Shown here: positions 25,693 through 34,779 of the stretch, in pieces
How the letters are laid out: the number at the start of each line of letters is the position of its first letter
Numbering within the stretch: position 1 is the stretch's first letter
NCBI RefSeq assembly: GCF_003946045.1
Contig: NZ_RHNW01000010.1
Location: 54,299-118,298, forward strand
Direction: 5' to 3'
Source of the DNA: Levilactobacillus mulengensis
GTDB taxonomy: Bacteria > Bacillota > Bacilli > Lactobacillales > Lactobacillaceae
DNA: 64,000 nt
Notes under the pieces: generated by a model
Database searches by the model: none
What the model was told of the DNA's origin: nothing
The model's input: the letters and a program-made list of their open reading frames with translations, nothing else
Program-made: the position numbers and the translations under genes

Positions 25693-26431
25693 CTATCAGT
25701 ATCCTCGCCAAACTCGCGGCCTGAGTGACCTGACGGGGGTCTTCCCACCAGGACAGGTCACGACGATCATTGGGCCCAACGGTGCAGGCAAGTCCACGCT
25801 GCTCCAGTTATTAGCGCGGCGGCTCCCAGCACAGGCGGGACAGGTCGTGTTAAATGAACAGCCGTTGGACCAATTGACCACCAAGCAGTTGGCCCAGCAA
25901 GTGGCGATGGTGACGCAACATCATCAGTTGTACGACGAGCTGACGGTGCGCGAGGTCGTGGCAACGGGCCGGTTGCCGTATCACGGGTTGTTGCAGGCGG
26001 TCCCGGCAAATGAGGTGACGCCATACCTAGAGATGGCGGGGCTGACCTCGCTGGCCGATGAGCTGATTCAAGACCTCTCCGGGGGCCAACAGCAGCGGGC
26101 CTGGTTGGCCGCGGCCTTGGCCCAGGAACCGGCCGTGCTCCTGCTGGATGAACCGACGACCTATCTCGACGTCCACTACCAGCAGCAGTTGATGACGCAG
26201 TTGCGGCAGCTGGCGGCCAGGGGCCTGACGGTGATCCAGGTGCTCCATGACATCAACCAGGCCTTTCGCGTGAGTGATTGGCTGTGGTTGTTGCAGGACG
26301 GCCAGCTGGTGGCCAGCGGCACCCCGGATGATCTCCGCGATGCGGCATTGTTGGGCCGGACGTTTGCCACACCAATTGAGATTGTGACGGTGCCACATCT
26401 GGGGCCGTATATTGTTCAGCTGCCAGATTAA
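25673..26431 (+). CDS. Haem/iron-complex ABC transporter ATPase, FecE family
   Basis: A 252-residue ATPase that powers the preceding permease. Walker A is GPNGAGKST, signature LSGGQQQRAWLA, Walker B VLLLDEPTTYLDV and the switch His is in VLHDINQAF. The start is placed at 25673 with GGGGGCGAGG just upstream; this overlaps the permease gene by 20 bases. It is the last gene of the haem uptake operon. The segment 26432-26557 has a small inverted repeat (CCTCCTGGAGG) but no gene. Confidence 0.93.
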   Translation: MECQHVSYQYPRQTRGLSDLTGVFPPGQVTTIIGPNGAGKSTLLQLLARRLPAQAGQVVLNEQPLDQLTTKQLAQQVAMVTQHHQLYDELTVREVVATGRLPYHGLLQAVPANEVTPYLEMAGLTSLADELIQDLSGGQQQRAWLAAALAQEPAVLLLDEPTTYLDVHYQQQLMTQLRQLAARGLTVIQVLHDINQAFRVSDWLWLLQDGQLVASGTPDDLRDAALLGRTFATPIEIVTVPHLGPYIVQLPD

Positions 26432-26557
26432 TTGGGTTATGTTGGTTGCGCCCCTTAAGCTGGTAGCTTGAACATGTTAAGTAGCTGAACTAGTTTCAAG
26501 TAACCACCTCCTGGAGGAGTAAGTGGTAACTGAACACCTGAGCAATCCAAGCAGCAC

Positions 26558-26604
26558 AAAAAATCCCAACCACTCAGAAAATTCTGAATGGTTGGGATTT
26601 TTAA
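26558..26604. terminator. Bidirectional terminator between haem and polyphosphate operons
   Basis: AAAAATCCCAACCA pairs with TGGTTGGGATTTTT around a loop, with A and T runs on both sides. Confidence 0.9.
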
Positions 26605-26616
26605 TTTCCAGTAAAT

Positions 26617-27552
26617 TTACTTCACCGCAGCCTTGATCTGGTCGATGCGGTCGTACAGAATGCCGTCTCGCAGGCCGGCGTTGGAGAAGGTGATCAGCTG
26701 TGAATCCAGCAGTCGCATCAACAGGGCCACCGGAATCAGGCCACCGATGATGATGTCGGCGCGGTCCTTGGACAGGCCAGGTACCTTCTTACGGCCGGCC
26801 AGGTCGAGACCTAACAACTGGGTCAACGTATTGTAGACGTCGGTTGCCGTGAGCTTGTAGCCGTGGACGTCCTCGACGTTTAAGAAGTTCTTGTTCCGCC
26901 GATTGATCTTGGCCAGCGTCCGGTTGGCGCCGCCCAAGCCAATGACGGGCAGGTTTGCTGCCTCACGCAGCCACCAGACGTCGTTAAAGACGTTGTTGAC
27001 GAAGGTCATGGCGGAGAATAAGGAGTCCGCCTGAACCTTGTCGCTTTCCAGGTAGGCCTGTGACAGGGTCACGGAGCCTAGCGGAATCGAGACGACGTGT
27101 TTCATTTGGCGATTTTCCACCAGAATCAGCTCGGAGGAGGCCCCCCCGGTATCGACGATCAAGCCGTTCACGATGGGCAGCGTGTGGACCACGCCGACGT
27201 AATCGTAGCGGGCCTCCGTCGCCCCTGAGATGACGTCGAAGTCGAGGTCAAATTGGTCCTTGACCTGCTTCAGAAATTGTTTCTGGTTGGCTGCCTGGCG
27301 CACGGCTGCCGTGGCGACGGCGGTGATTTGCGGGTCGACTAATTTATCATAGATGGCCTTAAATTCCGCTAACGCCGCGAGGGTCCGTTCAATGGCAGCG
27401 GGTTGGAGCAGCTGCTCTTCACCCATGTTTTCCGACAACCGGACGTAGCGCTTTTCTTCCGCCACGGTCTGGTGATTGCCGGCTTCGTCAATTTCACTAA
27501 TGGTCATGCGCACTGAGTTGGAACCCAGGTCGATGACAACTAAGTTTTCCAT
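26617..27552 (-). CDS. ppx: Exopolyphosphatase, Ppx/GppA family (short form)
   Basis: A 311-residue phosphatase with the ASKHA fold. VVIDLGSNSVRMTI is the first phosphate loop and GLIVDTGGASSELILV the second; GLGGANRTLAKI also fits. It removes terminal phosphate from inorganic polyphosphate or acts on guanosine pentaphosphate. Its ATG follows the ppk stop directly, so it is the third gene of a ppx-HD/ppk/ppx operon. Having two Ppx proteins around one kinase suggests that both synthesis and breakdown of polyphosphate are set by this operon. Confidence 0.9.
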   Translation of the reverse strand: MENLVVIDLGSNSVRMTISEIDEAGNHQTVAEEKRYVRLSENMGEEQLLQPAAIERTLAALAEFKAIYDKLVDPQITAVATAAVRQAANQKQFLKQVKDQFDLDFDVISGATEARYDYVGVVHTLPIVNGLIVDTGGASSELILVENRQMKHVVSIPLGSVTLSQAYLESDKVQADSLFSAMTFVNNVFNDVWWLREAANLPVIGLGGANRTLAKINRRNKNFLNVEDVHGYKLTATDVYNTLTQLLGLDLAGRKKVPGLSKDRADIIIGGLIPVALLMRLLDSQLITFSNAGLRDGILYDRIDQIKAAVK

Positions 27553-29718
27553 TTAGTCAAGACTCCGATCAATAGGGGATTTTGGTTGGTTCTTAGGACT
27601 TAACATCGGTTTAAATTGGTGCGGCGCGTTGCTGTCCTGTGGGGCGTGCGTGGCGTTGGCCTTGATTTTCGCCGTTGCCCGGGCCATGAAGGTCTCCTGG
27701 GCATCCAGGGGTTCGAGGCCCCGGCGGTCGACGCGGGTGTAGGTCCGGTCGGCCGTGAGCACCCGGGTCTTCACGTTATCGTGCCACAGTGTGGAGAAGA
27801 TGTCAAAGACCTTTTCACGCAGGTTGTCTTTCAAAATTGGGAAGAGTAACTCAACTCGCCGATTCAGGTTCCGGGTCATCAGGTCGGCACTGGACAGGTA
27901 CAGCTGTGGGTCACCGGCGTTGGCAAACGCGTAGATTCGGCTGTGTTCCAGGAAGCGGCCGACGATGGAGTGAACCTCGATGTTTTCGCTGAGTTCAGGG
28001 ATACCTACGTTTAGGCAGCAGATGCCCCGGACAATCAGCTTGATCTTAACACCGGCGTTGGACGCCTCGTAGAGCTTGGCAATCATGGCCGAGTCGGACA
28101 AGGAGTTCATCTTCATTTCGATCCAAGCGGGTTGGCCGCCCTTAGCGTTGGCAATTTCCTGATCAATCTTAGCCGTAATAAAATTGCGGATGCCATCGGG
28201 GGACATGTGGAGCTGGTGGAAGTAAGGTGGTTCGGAGTAGCCTGACAACATGTTAAAGATGTTGGAGGCGTCGATGCCCATGTCCGTGTTGGTGGTCATC
28301 AGCCCCAGGTCGGTGTAGAAGTGAGCGGTGACGTCGTTGTAGTTCCCGGTCCCCATGTGCATGTAGCGCCGGATGCCGTCGGGTTCCCGCCGAACAATCA
28401 GCGTCAGCTTACAATGGGTCTTCAGGCCAATCAGCCCGTAGATGACGTGACAGCCCATCTTTTCTAGCTGTTGCGCCCAGTGAACGTTGTTTTCTTCATC
28501 AAAACGGGCCTTAACTTCGACCAGAACCGTGACCTGTTTGCCGTTCTGTGCGGCGTTCCCCAGGTACTTGATGATTGGGGAGTTGGCGGAGACTCGGTAC
28601 AGCGTCATCTTGATGGCCAGCACGCCGTCATCGCAGGCGGCTTGGCGAATCAGTTCGGTCACGGCAGCGAAATCATCGAAGGGGTGGTGAACCAAGACAT
28701 CGTGCTGGCGAATAGTCTTGAAGACGTCATCGTCATGCTGCAGGCCAGGGGTCTGGGCGGCGGTGAACTTCGGATAACTTTCATCGTCGTGGCCACTGAT
28801 CTGCTTGGTCAATTTCGACAGGAAAGTCAGGTCGATGGGCCCGCCAATTTCGTAGACCGCGTAGTCGGCAATCTTGATGGAGGTCGCCAGGCGACTCTGC
28901 AGCGATTGGCTGATGCCGGCCTCAACTTCCATGCGGACGGCGCCCCCGTGTTCCCGTTTCTTCAGTTGCTGTTCAACTTCCTTCAGGAGGTCGGACGTAT
29001 CCTCCTCGGCGACGTCCAAGTCCATGTCCCGGATGACCCGGTAGTTGGCGGCTTCCTTAACTTGGTAGCCGATGAACAGGTTGCCGATGAAGGTCTTGAT
29101 GATGTCCTCCAGCATGATGAAATCGTTGGCGGCACCCGGTAGACGCACGGTCCGTGGGAAAATCTCGGGGACCTGCACGGTGGCGAAGCGCTTATCCTTC
29201 TTGTCGCCGTCCTTGTACAGCCGCATCGCGATGTTTAACGTGTTGTTCCCAATGAACGGGAACGGCCGTGAGCTGTCCACCGCCATTGGCGTCAGGGCGG
29301 GTGAAATTTCATCGTTGAAGTATTTTTCAATGAAACGGGTCTGTGGTGGCGTCAACTCGTTGGGCGTCAAAATGTGAATATTTTTCGCAGCGAGGGCCGG
29401 CAACAGCATCCGATTCAAGGTAGAGTATTGCTTAACGACCTGGTCGTGGGCTTTGGCGTTGACCGCAAGTAATTGGTCCTCGGCCGTCATGCCAGAGGCA
29501 TCGGGCTTAGGATAGTTGACCGCGGCCAGCTTCGAGAGCGAGGCGACCCGGACCATGAAGAACTCGTCCGCGTTGCTCTGGGTGATGCCCAGGAACCGCA
29601 CGCGTTCGAGTAACGGATTGGCCTTGTCACGGGCTTCCTCCAGGACCCGGTCGTTAAAATCGAGCCAACTGAGTTCCCGGTTGGTGTAATATTTTGCTTT
29701 TGTATAATCCAGGGTCAT
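27553..29718 (-). CDS. ppk1: Polyphosphate kinase 1
   Basis: Ppk1 (721 residues) makes inorganic polyphosphate from ATP reversibly. The N-terminal domain begins YYTNRELSWLDFNDRVLEEA. The head domain and two phospholipase-D-like catalytic domains follow, with HPFDDFAAV, KMTLYRVSANSPII, ARFDEENN, HVIYGLIGLKTHCKL (phosphate-accepting His region), YMHMGTGNYND and the second-domain RFLEHSRIYAF. Length and motifs are complete. GGAGG lies before the ATG, which overlaps the upstream gene's stop as ATGA. Confidence 0.96.
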   Translation of the reverse strand: MTLDYTKAKYYTNRELSWLDFNDRVLEEARDKANPLLERVRFLGITQSNADEFFMVRVASLSKLAAVNYPKPDASGMTAEDQLLAVNAKAHDQVVKQYSTLNRMLLPALAAKNIHILTPNELTPPQTRFIEKYFNDEISPALTPMAVDSSRPFPFIGNNTLNIAMRLYKDGDKKDKRFATVQVPEIFPRTVRLPGAANDFIMLEDIIKTFIGNLFIGYQVKEAANYRVIRDMDLDVAEEDTSDLLKEVEQQLKKREHGGAVRMEVEAGISQSLQSRLATSIKIADYAVYEIGGPIDLTFLSKLTKQISGHDDESYPKFTAAQTPGLQHDDDVFKTIRQHDVLVHHPFDDFAAVTELIRQAACDDGVLAIKMTLYRVSANSPIIKYLGNAAQNGKQVTVLVEVKARFDEENNVHWAQQLEKMGCHVIYGLIGLKTHCKLTLIVRREPDGIRRYMHMGTGNYNDVTAHFYTDLGLMTTNTDMGIDASNIFNMLSGYSEPPYFHQLHMSPDGIRNFITAKIDQEIANAKGGQPAWIEMKMNSLSDSAMIAKLYEASNAGVKIKLIVRGICCLNVGIPELSENIEVHSIVGRFLEHSRIYAFANAGDPQLYLSSADLMTRNLNRRVELLFPILKDNLREKVFDIFSTLWHDNVKTRVLTADRTYTRVDRRGLEPLDAQETFMARATAKIKANATHAPQDSNAPHQFKPMLSPKNQPKSPIDRSLD

Positions 29719-31253
29719 TTGTGTAACCTCCTCTGTTTTAAGACTGGTTGTAGGCCGAAGACGTCGGTAAAGAAATCGGCCTTGTAGTTAAATGCCCAGC
29801 GAATCAGTGAGAGCTCGTCGTCGCTGAAGGCCGTGATGACGACCTTGTTGGTCCGCACGGAGACGGAAATGCGTTGAATCGTTTGCTGATGCGCGTCGTC
29901 GAGGGCGTCCGCAATCCGCAAGATGGCGGAGAGCTTGGCGACCACGACACGCTTGTCGCTGTCCAACTGGCGGAAATGAGCCAGGTCTTCGGCGGGCGTC
30001 CGGGTACTGTGATAACGGGAAACGGCGGCAATGATCTGTGTTTCCTCGGTCGACAATCCCAGAATTTCAGATTCCTTGAGCACGTAATCCGAGTGCAGAT
30101 AGTGTTCGTGGGTGTCGATGAAGCCCCCAATGTCGTGAACGATGGCGGCCACCTCGAGTAACAGCCGGTCACGTGGGGTCAGGTGGTGCAGCGGCTTCAA
30201 TTGGTCAAAGAGGTGCAAGGCAAAGCGTCGGACCAATTCCATGTGATTGGGTTCCACGCGATACCGGTCGGCCAGGTCGTTAGCGGCAGCCAAGATTTGG
30301 TCTTCGAAATGGTATTTATGATAGCCCGCCGTGATGGCTTGATTGGTGGTCAGGCCGTCTAAGACGTTCAGGTTGACCAGGTGGAGCTTCTCGGCGTGCA
30401 CGACCGTCAGGAGTTTGCGAACCAGCAAGACCACGGGTAAGACGATTTCCACGTTTTCCTCGGTCAGGTGGAGCCGCTCCATTAAGTATTGGTTGGAGGC
30501 CCCAGCCACCTCATTACAGAATTTATTAAACGATTTGACGGACAGCGTGTAACTCACGTCGCCCTTGGGGATGAAGTAGGTGTTCAGTGGCGCTGCCCCA
30601 ATCAGCATCACCTGGTTTTGCGTTGTTTGAAATTCTTCCGGCAAGAAGCGGTAGAAATCATCGACTTTACTATTGATGTAATCGTCCAGGACGTCGACTG
30701 GGTTGGGTGCGGTGGCCCGCAGCGTTTGCAGGACTTCCTTGATCCGGATAGGCCCCAGCTTCATGTTGTGTGACGCAATCAGGTCGTCGTGGGCAAAGAA
30801 GGACAGGGTGGTGCTCCCGGAGTTCATGCCGATGATGGCCGCGTGGTCCTTGACCAGGTGATGATAGCGGTCGTACTTCAGGGCGATTGCCTCGTTGCGG
30901 ACGAAGGATTCCTCGCCCAGGGACAGCCATTCGATGTGCAGACCGGTCCGTACGTAGAGTTGATCGCGCATGAACTCGGCGTTGGGTGCCGACGAGAGGG
31001 CCTGTGAGCCCCACAGTTTATAGCGGGTCACGCCGTAGTCCTTTAAAATTTGGAGGAAACCGCGTAACGCTTCCACGGCGTCACCCACGGTTTCAAAACT
31101 AATTTCTTCATGGTTGTAAATATTTTCCCCAATGGCGACGGCCGATTTGACCCGTTCCGTCTGGGCGCCGGTTTTAAGGTTCACAATCGACAATTCAATA
31201 CTGGACACGTTTACGAGCATAGCGCCAAAATAATCATCAGCCATAAAATTCAT
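29715..31253 (-). CDS. Exopolyphosphatase with C-terminal HD domain (long Ppx/GppA form)
   Basis: A 512-residue protein. Residues 1-300 are the Ppx/GppA ASKHA part (IIGMNSGSTTLSFF as second phosphate loop); residues 325-480 are an HD-type domain with VAAIVHDIGGFID and SDYVLKESEILGLS, as in the long exopolyphosphatases. The first loop (MLVNVSSIELSIVNL) is degenerate compared with DLGSNS, so activity may be altered. It is the first gene of the polyphosphate operon. The ribosome binding site before 31253 is weak (GAAAGTAG). Confidence 0.87.
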   Translation of the reverse strand: MNFMADDYFGAMLVNVSSIELSIVNLKTGAQTERVKSAVAIGENIYNHEEISFETVGDAVEALRGFLQILKDYGVTRYKLWGSQALSSAPNAEFMRDQLYVRTGLHIEWLSLGEESFVRNEAIALKYDRYHHLVKDHAAIIGMNSGSTTLSFFAHDDLIASHNMKLGPIRIKEVLQTLRATAPNPVDVLDDYINSKVDDFYRFLPEEFQTTQNQVMLIGAAPLNTYFIPKGDVSYTLSVKSFNKFCNEVAGASNQYLMERLHLTEENVEIVLPVVLLVRKLLTVVHAEKLHLVNLNVLDGLTTNQAITAGYHKYHFEDQILAAANDLADRYRVEPNHMELVRRFALHLFDQLKPLHHLTPRDRLLLEVAAIVHDIGGFIDTHEHYLHSDYVLKESEILGLSTEETQIIAAVSRYHSTRTPAEDLAHFRQLDSDKRVVVAKLSAILRIADALDDAHQQTIQRISVSVRTNKVVITAFSDDELSLIRWAFNYKADFFTDVFGLQPVLKQRRLHK

Positions 31254-31277
31254 CTACTTTCTTCAATATTCTTGGTT

Positions 31278-31496
31278 TTGGGTTAAACAGGTTTGTGGCA
31301 GCGCCTCCGGGCTGGTGAAAATGGGCCGTGGCGCTGTGGGCGCACGTCCGAAGCCTGAGAAGCGGTCTTCGGACTTACTTTGAGCCGAAGTTCACGTCTC
31401 AAAGATAGCAGTTGCCTAAGCGGGGAACCCGCTAAGGCAACTCCCACGGCTGAGCCCATTTTCACCAGCCCTGCGGCTGACACAGGTTTAACCCCA
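31278..31496. repeat. Structured repeat family, type B, copy 3
   Basis: The cleanest copy. Terminal GGGTTAAAC and GGGCTGGTGAAAATGGGCC on the left mirror GCCCATTTTCACCAGCCC and GGTTTAACCCC on the right. Stems are GTCCGAAG/CTTCGGAC (loop CCTGAGAAGCGGT), CTTTGAG/CTCAAAG and AGTTGCCT-x-AGCGGG/CCCGCT-x-AGGCAACT. Confidence 0.88.
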
Positions 31497-31554
31497 ATCG
31501 TGTGGTCCGTTCTGTGTCCTGGGCAGCGGAGTTATGTTGTGCCTGCTGGGAAAC

Positions 31555-31681
31555 TGACAATTTGAGTCAGGTGCTGGAGCATGGTGACTCAGCGACACAG
31601 CCGGGCACCTTGGCACCCCTCTGGTCACTCCCACGACCGGCCCATTTTCCCAGCCCTGCGGCTGACACGGTTTAACCCCAA
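31555..31681 (+). repeat. Structured repeat family, truncated right half (type A)
   Basis: It carries the right arm only: CGACACAGCCGGGCACC, CCTCTGGTCACTCCC, GGCCCATTTTCCCAGCCC and ACGGTTTAACCCC. It follows the type B copy closely. Between 31682 and 31900 I see no gene. Confidence 0.75.
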
Positions 31682-31902
31682 TCGTACGGTTGTTCTGTGT
31701 TTTAGCAACGAGGCTAATGTACTTCTTGTTGTGGCTACCGTGAGTCCATGGATCAGATTTAACCTATTGTGAAACAAGGACTGCTTGGTCGGGCCAATAG
31801 ACTCAGGCTGTAGGCCAGTGAACGGATGACCCCATTGATACATACGGGTAGGCTAACGCAACTTAGGTTTTACCACTTTAGTTATTGTCACAGATTGTGT
31901 TT

Positions 31903-31927
31903 ATTATACTAAAATTGGTCTGGACCA
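31903..31927 (-). promoter_or_regulatory. Minus-strand -10 with NagR/DasR-like palindrome
   Basis: On the minus strand TATAAT (31903-31908) lies next to TGGTCCAGACCA (31916-31927), a perfect palindrome of the TGGTCYRGACCA type. The only gene downstream is the polyphosphate operon, 640 bp away beyond two structured repeats. No good -35 is seen. Confidence 0.5.
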
Positions 31928-32012
31928 TGTTGCTGGGGGCAAAAATAATGTGAAAAACTTCGAGATTTGACTTGGTTTGTCAGAGGGCTAATCCAATTGG
32001 CAACGCTTTAAT

Positions 32013-32834
32013 TTAATCGGTAAATAATTGATTATCCATGATGACTAGGTCGAGATGTTTTTCTGTTTGCTGGTTTTCCGGTGGCAATTGGTGATAGTCG
32101 CCGTATAGCCGTGTTAAAATCGTATCATATTGCGTCGGCGCCTGAACAGTTAACTGCTCAAATGGCACGGGGGTTAGGTCGGTTAGTTCCGCAACGCTGT
32201 AGATTTCCTTGTCATAAGCGTACTGGGACGCTAAATTTTTGACTTGAGGGAGCGTCTCGTCGCCTTGGTACTGGGTCATGACGGCTTCCCGCTGGGCCTT
32301 CAATTCGTTGACCGCGGTGACCTGCTCAGGCTTGAGCGGACTTTGAAGCTTGCGGAGGGGATTGTCCATCAAGTGGTAGCGCAACTGCAGGAGAATTCGC
32401 GTATTAAGTAGTTGAAACTTCCCGAGCTGTTCGCGCTGGGCGGCAATGTCCGTGGGAATTCGATCCAATGGGAAAATGTCGATGAAAATGCCCTTCCGCG
32501 CGTTGTTGACGTTACGTTTCTCTTCAATATAGGTGTTGCGGTCCAGTAGCTTGGCGTAACTCAGCGCGTAATTCTCATCGCTAGTGGGCGTCTGCAGAAA
32601 GTAATGGCTACCAGCAAGCAGGTCGGGCGCGGCGGCCAAGAACTGGTCATAGTCGGCACGGAGCAGGCCAACGTCCACGTCGTCGTCCCAGGGAATGAAC
32701 CCCTGATGGCGAATCGCGCCGAGAAGTGAGCCCCCCATTAAAAAGTAGGGAAGGTCTAGTTGCTGGCACAGATGCGCAAACTGAGCAAGATTTCCCAGCT
32801 CAACTTGGTGAATGCGTTCGATTAAACTCGGCAT
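32013..32834 (-). CDS. LicD family phosphotransferase
   Basis: A 273-residue LicD/fukutin-related protein. The nucleotidyltransferase-like core shows LPYFLMGGSLLGAIRHQGFIPWDDDVDVG, with the metal-binding DDDVD, followed by DYDQFL and the RKGIFIDIFPLDRIP segment. Such enzymes move phosphocholine or a similar group onto teichoic acids or surface polysaccharides. The ATG at 32834 lies seven bases after AAAGGA; the upstream TTG is too near that site. It is a single gene with no other polysaccharide genes around. Confidence 0.88.
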   Translation of the reverse strand: MPSLIERIHQVELGNLAQFAHLCQQLDLPYFLMGGSLLGAIRHQGFIPWDDDVDVGLLRADYDQFLAAAPDLLAGSHYFLQTPTSDENYALSYAKLLDRNTYIEEKRNVNNARKGIFIDIFPLDRIPTDIAAQREQLGKFQLLNTRILLQLRYHLMDNPLRKLQSPLKPEQVTAVNELKAQREAVMTQYQGDETLPQVKNLASQYAYDKEIYSVAELTDLTPVPFEQLTVQAPTQYDTILTRLYGDYHQLPPENQQTEKHLDLVIMDNQLFTD

Positions 32835-32970
32835 AGGCAATTCCTTTCTGGCGCTGAAATAGATTCGGGTGATAAAGCTGAAAATGTTTGATAATTTTGG
32901 GCACGGTGATAGGTTGCTGTTGCGTTGATACTGATGGTCGTCTAGATTGCCAACACAATCTAGACTCTAA

Positions 32971-33251
32971 GCTAAACTAGTGGTAGCCGCAGGGCTGGTG
33001 AAAATGTGGCAAGCAGTGGTCGTTGTGAGTGACCAGAGGCGGGTCAAAATGCCCGGCTGTGTCGATGGTCTTAGCTGAGCGATTTTTCTCAGCTTAGCCC
33101 ATGGGACAACCTTTGAGACCGCTTTGTGGCTCAAAGGTGAGGTGTAAGCCCGCTTCTCAGGCTGGAACCGGCCCCACAGCAGGGCGTTTTGAACCCGCTG
33201 CCGGGAATGGACAGCAACCACCGCGGTCCGGCCTCATTTTCACCGAAACCC
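32971..33251 (-). repeat. Structured repeat family, type A, copy 3 (reverse, with both ends)
   Basis: GCCGCAGGGCTGGTGAAAATG on the left (shown in the family as a terminal motif) is matched by CATTTTCACC on the right. Inside are GTGACCAGAGGCGGG, CTTAGCTGAG/CTCAGCTTAG, CTTTGAG/CTCAAAG and the arms CAAAATGCCCGGCTGTG and CACAGCAGGGCGTTTTG. Its right end abuts the stop codon of the lipoprotein gene. Confidence 0.85.
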
Positions 33252-33850
33252 TAGTTCACCGGGTAAGTGCTGGTGTGGACGGTCTGGCCGTGTGTATCCG
33301 CGAACGTCACCGTGATGGTCTGACTGCCCTTAGGCTCAAACATCGCCAGCCCACTAACCGACTGTCCAGCCTTAACCGGCATCACGGTGCGGTTCAATTT
33401 GTTATTGTCGCTGGTTTGACTGGTGGTGAAGGCCAGGTTGCCGGTGCCCAACTTATGGCCATTTTGCGTGGCACTCACGGCGGCTTGCCAGAGGTCACTT
33501 GGGATAATTGATGTGTTCTGGTGGTTCGTTACGGTATAATAAATGACAAATAGGTTGCGGTTGGCCGTGGCACTGGCCGTAATCTTAGATCCGGTCAGCT
33601 TGAACGCCACGTTTTTAATGGTAAAGGTCTGATTGCTAAACGTGGCCGTCTTGGCAACACTAGCGGTGCTGGAACTGGCGCTAGCCGATGACTTGGCATG
33701 GCTGGACTGCGCTGACGATGACTGACTCGACCGACTGCTGGCGGGTTCCTGTTGACTGGATGGTGTTTTGGCCGCAGACTTGTTACCGGCGCCGCATCCC
33801 GCCAGCAATAAGACACTCCCCAACACGGCGATTAATTTGACGTGTGACAT
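33251..33850 (-). CDS. Lipoprotein with Ser-rich linker and DUF5067-like domain
   Basis: A 199-residue exported lipoprotein: signal peptide with lipobox LLAGC (Cys near residue 19), a Ser/Ala-rich linker to about residue 65, then a beta-rich domain (FTIKNVAFKLTGSKITASATANRNLFVIYYTVTNHQNTS) resembling DUF5067/Ig-like extracellular domains. It is anchored to the outer face of the membrane. AAGGGGGAAG precedes the ATG. Function unknown; transcribed away from the MarR gene. Confidence 0.8.
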   Translation of the reverse strand: MSHVKLIAVLGSVLLLAGCGAGNKSAAKTPSSQQEPASSRSSQSSSAQSSHAKSSASASSSTASVAKTATFSNQTFTIKNVAFKLTGSKITASATANRNLFVIYYTVTNHQNTSIIPSDLWQAAVSATQNGHKLGTGNLAFTTSQTSDNNKLNRTVMPVKAGQSVSGLAMFEPKGSQTITVTFADTHGQTVHTSTYPVN

Positions 33851-34038
33851 GGAAACTTCCCCCTTGAAAGTGAAAAATTAAGACTGTGGTGGCTCGCCAC
33901 TGAAAACGGGGAGCCGCTACCCTCATTTTAGCATAGGACGGGGCGGACAACCGCCTAATTGGGTAGGAAAAAGCTGGTATTTGCCGGGCGTAAATGCTAA
34001 GATAAAAATCGTATTTTGAGAAATGTAGGTGGGTAATC

Positions 34039-34482
34039 ATGGCTGAGCAAGAAGAGCCTTTGTTAGACGCATTTATCGACGTCTACATGAATTCGCTGAA
34101 GTATTTAGATGAGTTTGTTTCCGAACCAGCTAAGGCGTTTCATTTGTCATTTGAACAGTATTTGATCCTGCGAGAAATCACGCGCAACGAGAACGTCACG
34201 TTGATGGACATTGCCAGCAAGCGGCAGGTCACGCGCAGCGCCATTTCTCGTCAGATCAAGGTCCTGTTAAAGCAGGGCTACTTGCAACAGCAGCCGGATG
34301 AAAATGACCGGCGGCGGCTGTATCTCTTGGCGACGCCAGCTGGCACTAAAGCTGAACAGGCAATCCGGCAACGTATCAACCACCGTTTCCAGGGGTGGGT
34401 CGACGTTTACGGTGATGAGCGGGCTCACGAAATCTTGAACTTTATTCGAGATTTCAGTCAGGTTACTCGCATGAAAAAGTAA
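34039..34482 (+). CDS. MarR family transcriptional regulator
   Basis: A 147-residue winged-helix regulator. The DNA-binding part is LTLMDIASKRQVTRSAISRQIKVLLKQGYLQQQPDENDRRRLYLLATPAG, with the wing residues NDRRR. Such proteins are dimers that usually sense small phenolic or oxidant ligands. AGGTGGG precedes the ATG. It is followed by a small basic gene 60 bp downstream, which may be co-transcribed. Targets are unknown. Confidence 0.9.
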   Translation: MAEQEEPLLDAFIDVYMNSLKYLDEFVSEPAKAFHLSFEQYLILREITRNENVTLMDIASKRQVTRSAISRQIKVLLKQGYLQQQPDENDRRRLYLLATPAGTKAEQAIRQRINHRFQGWVDVYGDERAHEILNFIRDFSQVTRMKK

Positions 34483-34542
34483 GTGAACGTCTTGGACGTT
34501 TGACCACCGGAGAATTTGCGATGGAGAAGGAGAATGGAGCCA

Positions 34543-34716
34543 ATGAGCAAAAAGCGCATGAGTACTGAGGAAGAGAAGCGCTGGCGCAAGATTGTCTTCA
34601 TGGATGATGACCACGATGCCAAGCGGTCGCCACGCCAATCACGGTCGTATGTGTACGGGGAACCCGTGAAACGATCATGGTGGGACCGGCTGACCCGGCA
34701 TCTGGGCCGGCGCTAA
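34543..34716 (+). CDS. Small basic protein, 57 residues, unknown function
   Basis: It begins MSKKRMSTEEEKRWRKIVF and ends in a basic WWDRLTRHLGRR tail. It is highly charged and soluble. The start at 34543 is chosen because AAGGAG lies ten bases upstream; MEPMSKK from 34534 is an alternative. It lies between the MarR gene and a strong terminator, so it is probably the second gene of that operon. Confidence 0.65.
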   Translation: MSKKRMSTEEEKRWRKIVFMDDDHDAKRSPRQSRSYVYGEPVKRSWWDRLTRHLGRR

Positions 34717-34774
34717 TTAAAAATGGACCACCCGCTCCCGACAGAGTTGTCAGGGCGAGTGGTCCATTTTTTTG
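34717..34774. terminator. Bidirectional terminator between convergent genes
   Basis: AAAAATGGACCAC-x-CGCTC pairs with G-x-GCGAGTGGTCCATTTTT, with T-runs on both strands. Confidence 0.9.
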
Positions 34775-34779
34775 ACGGA

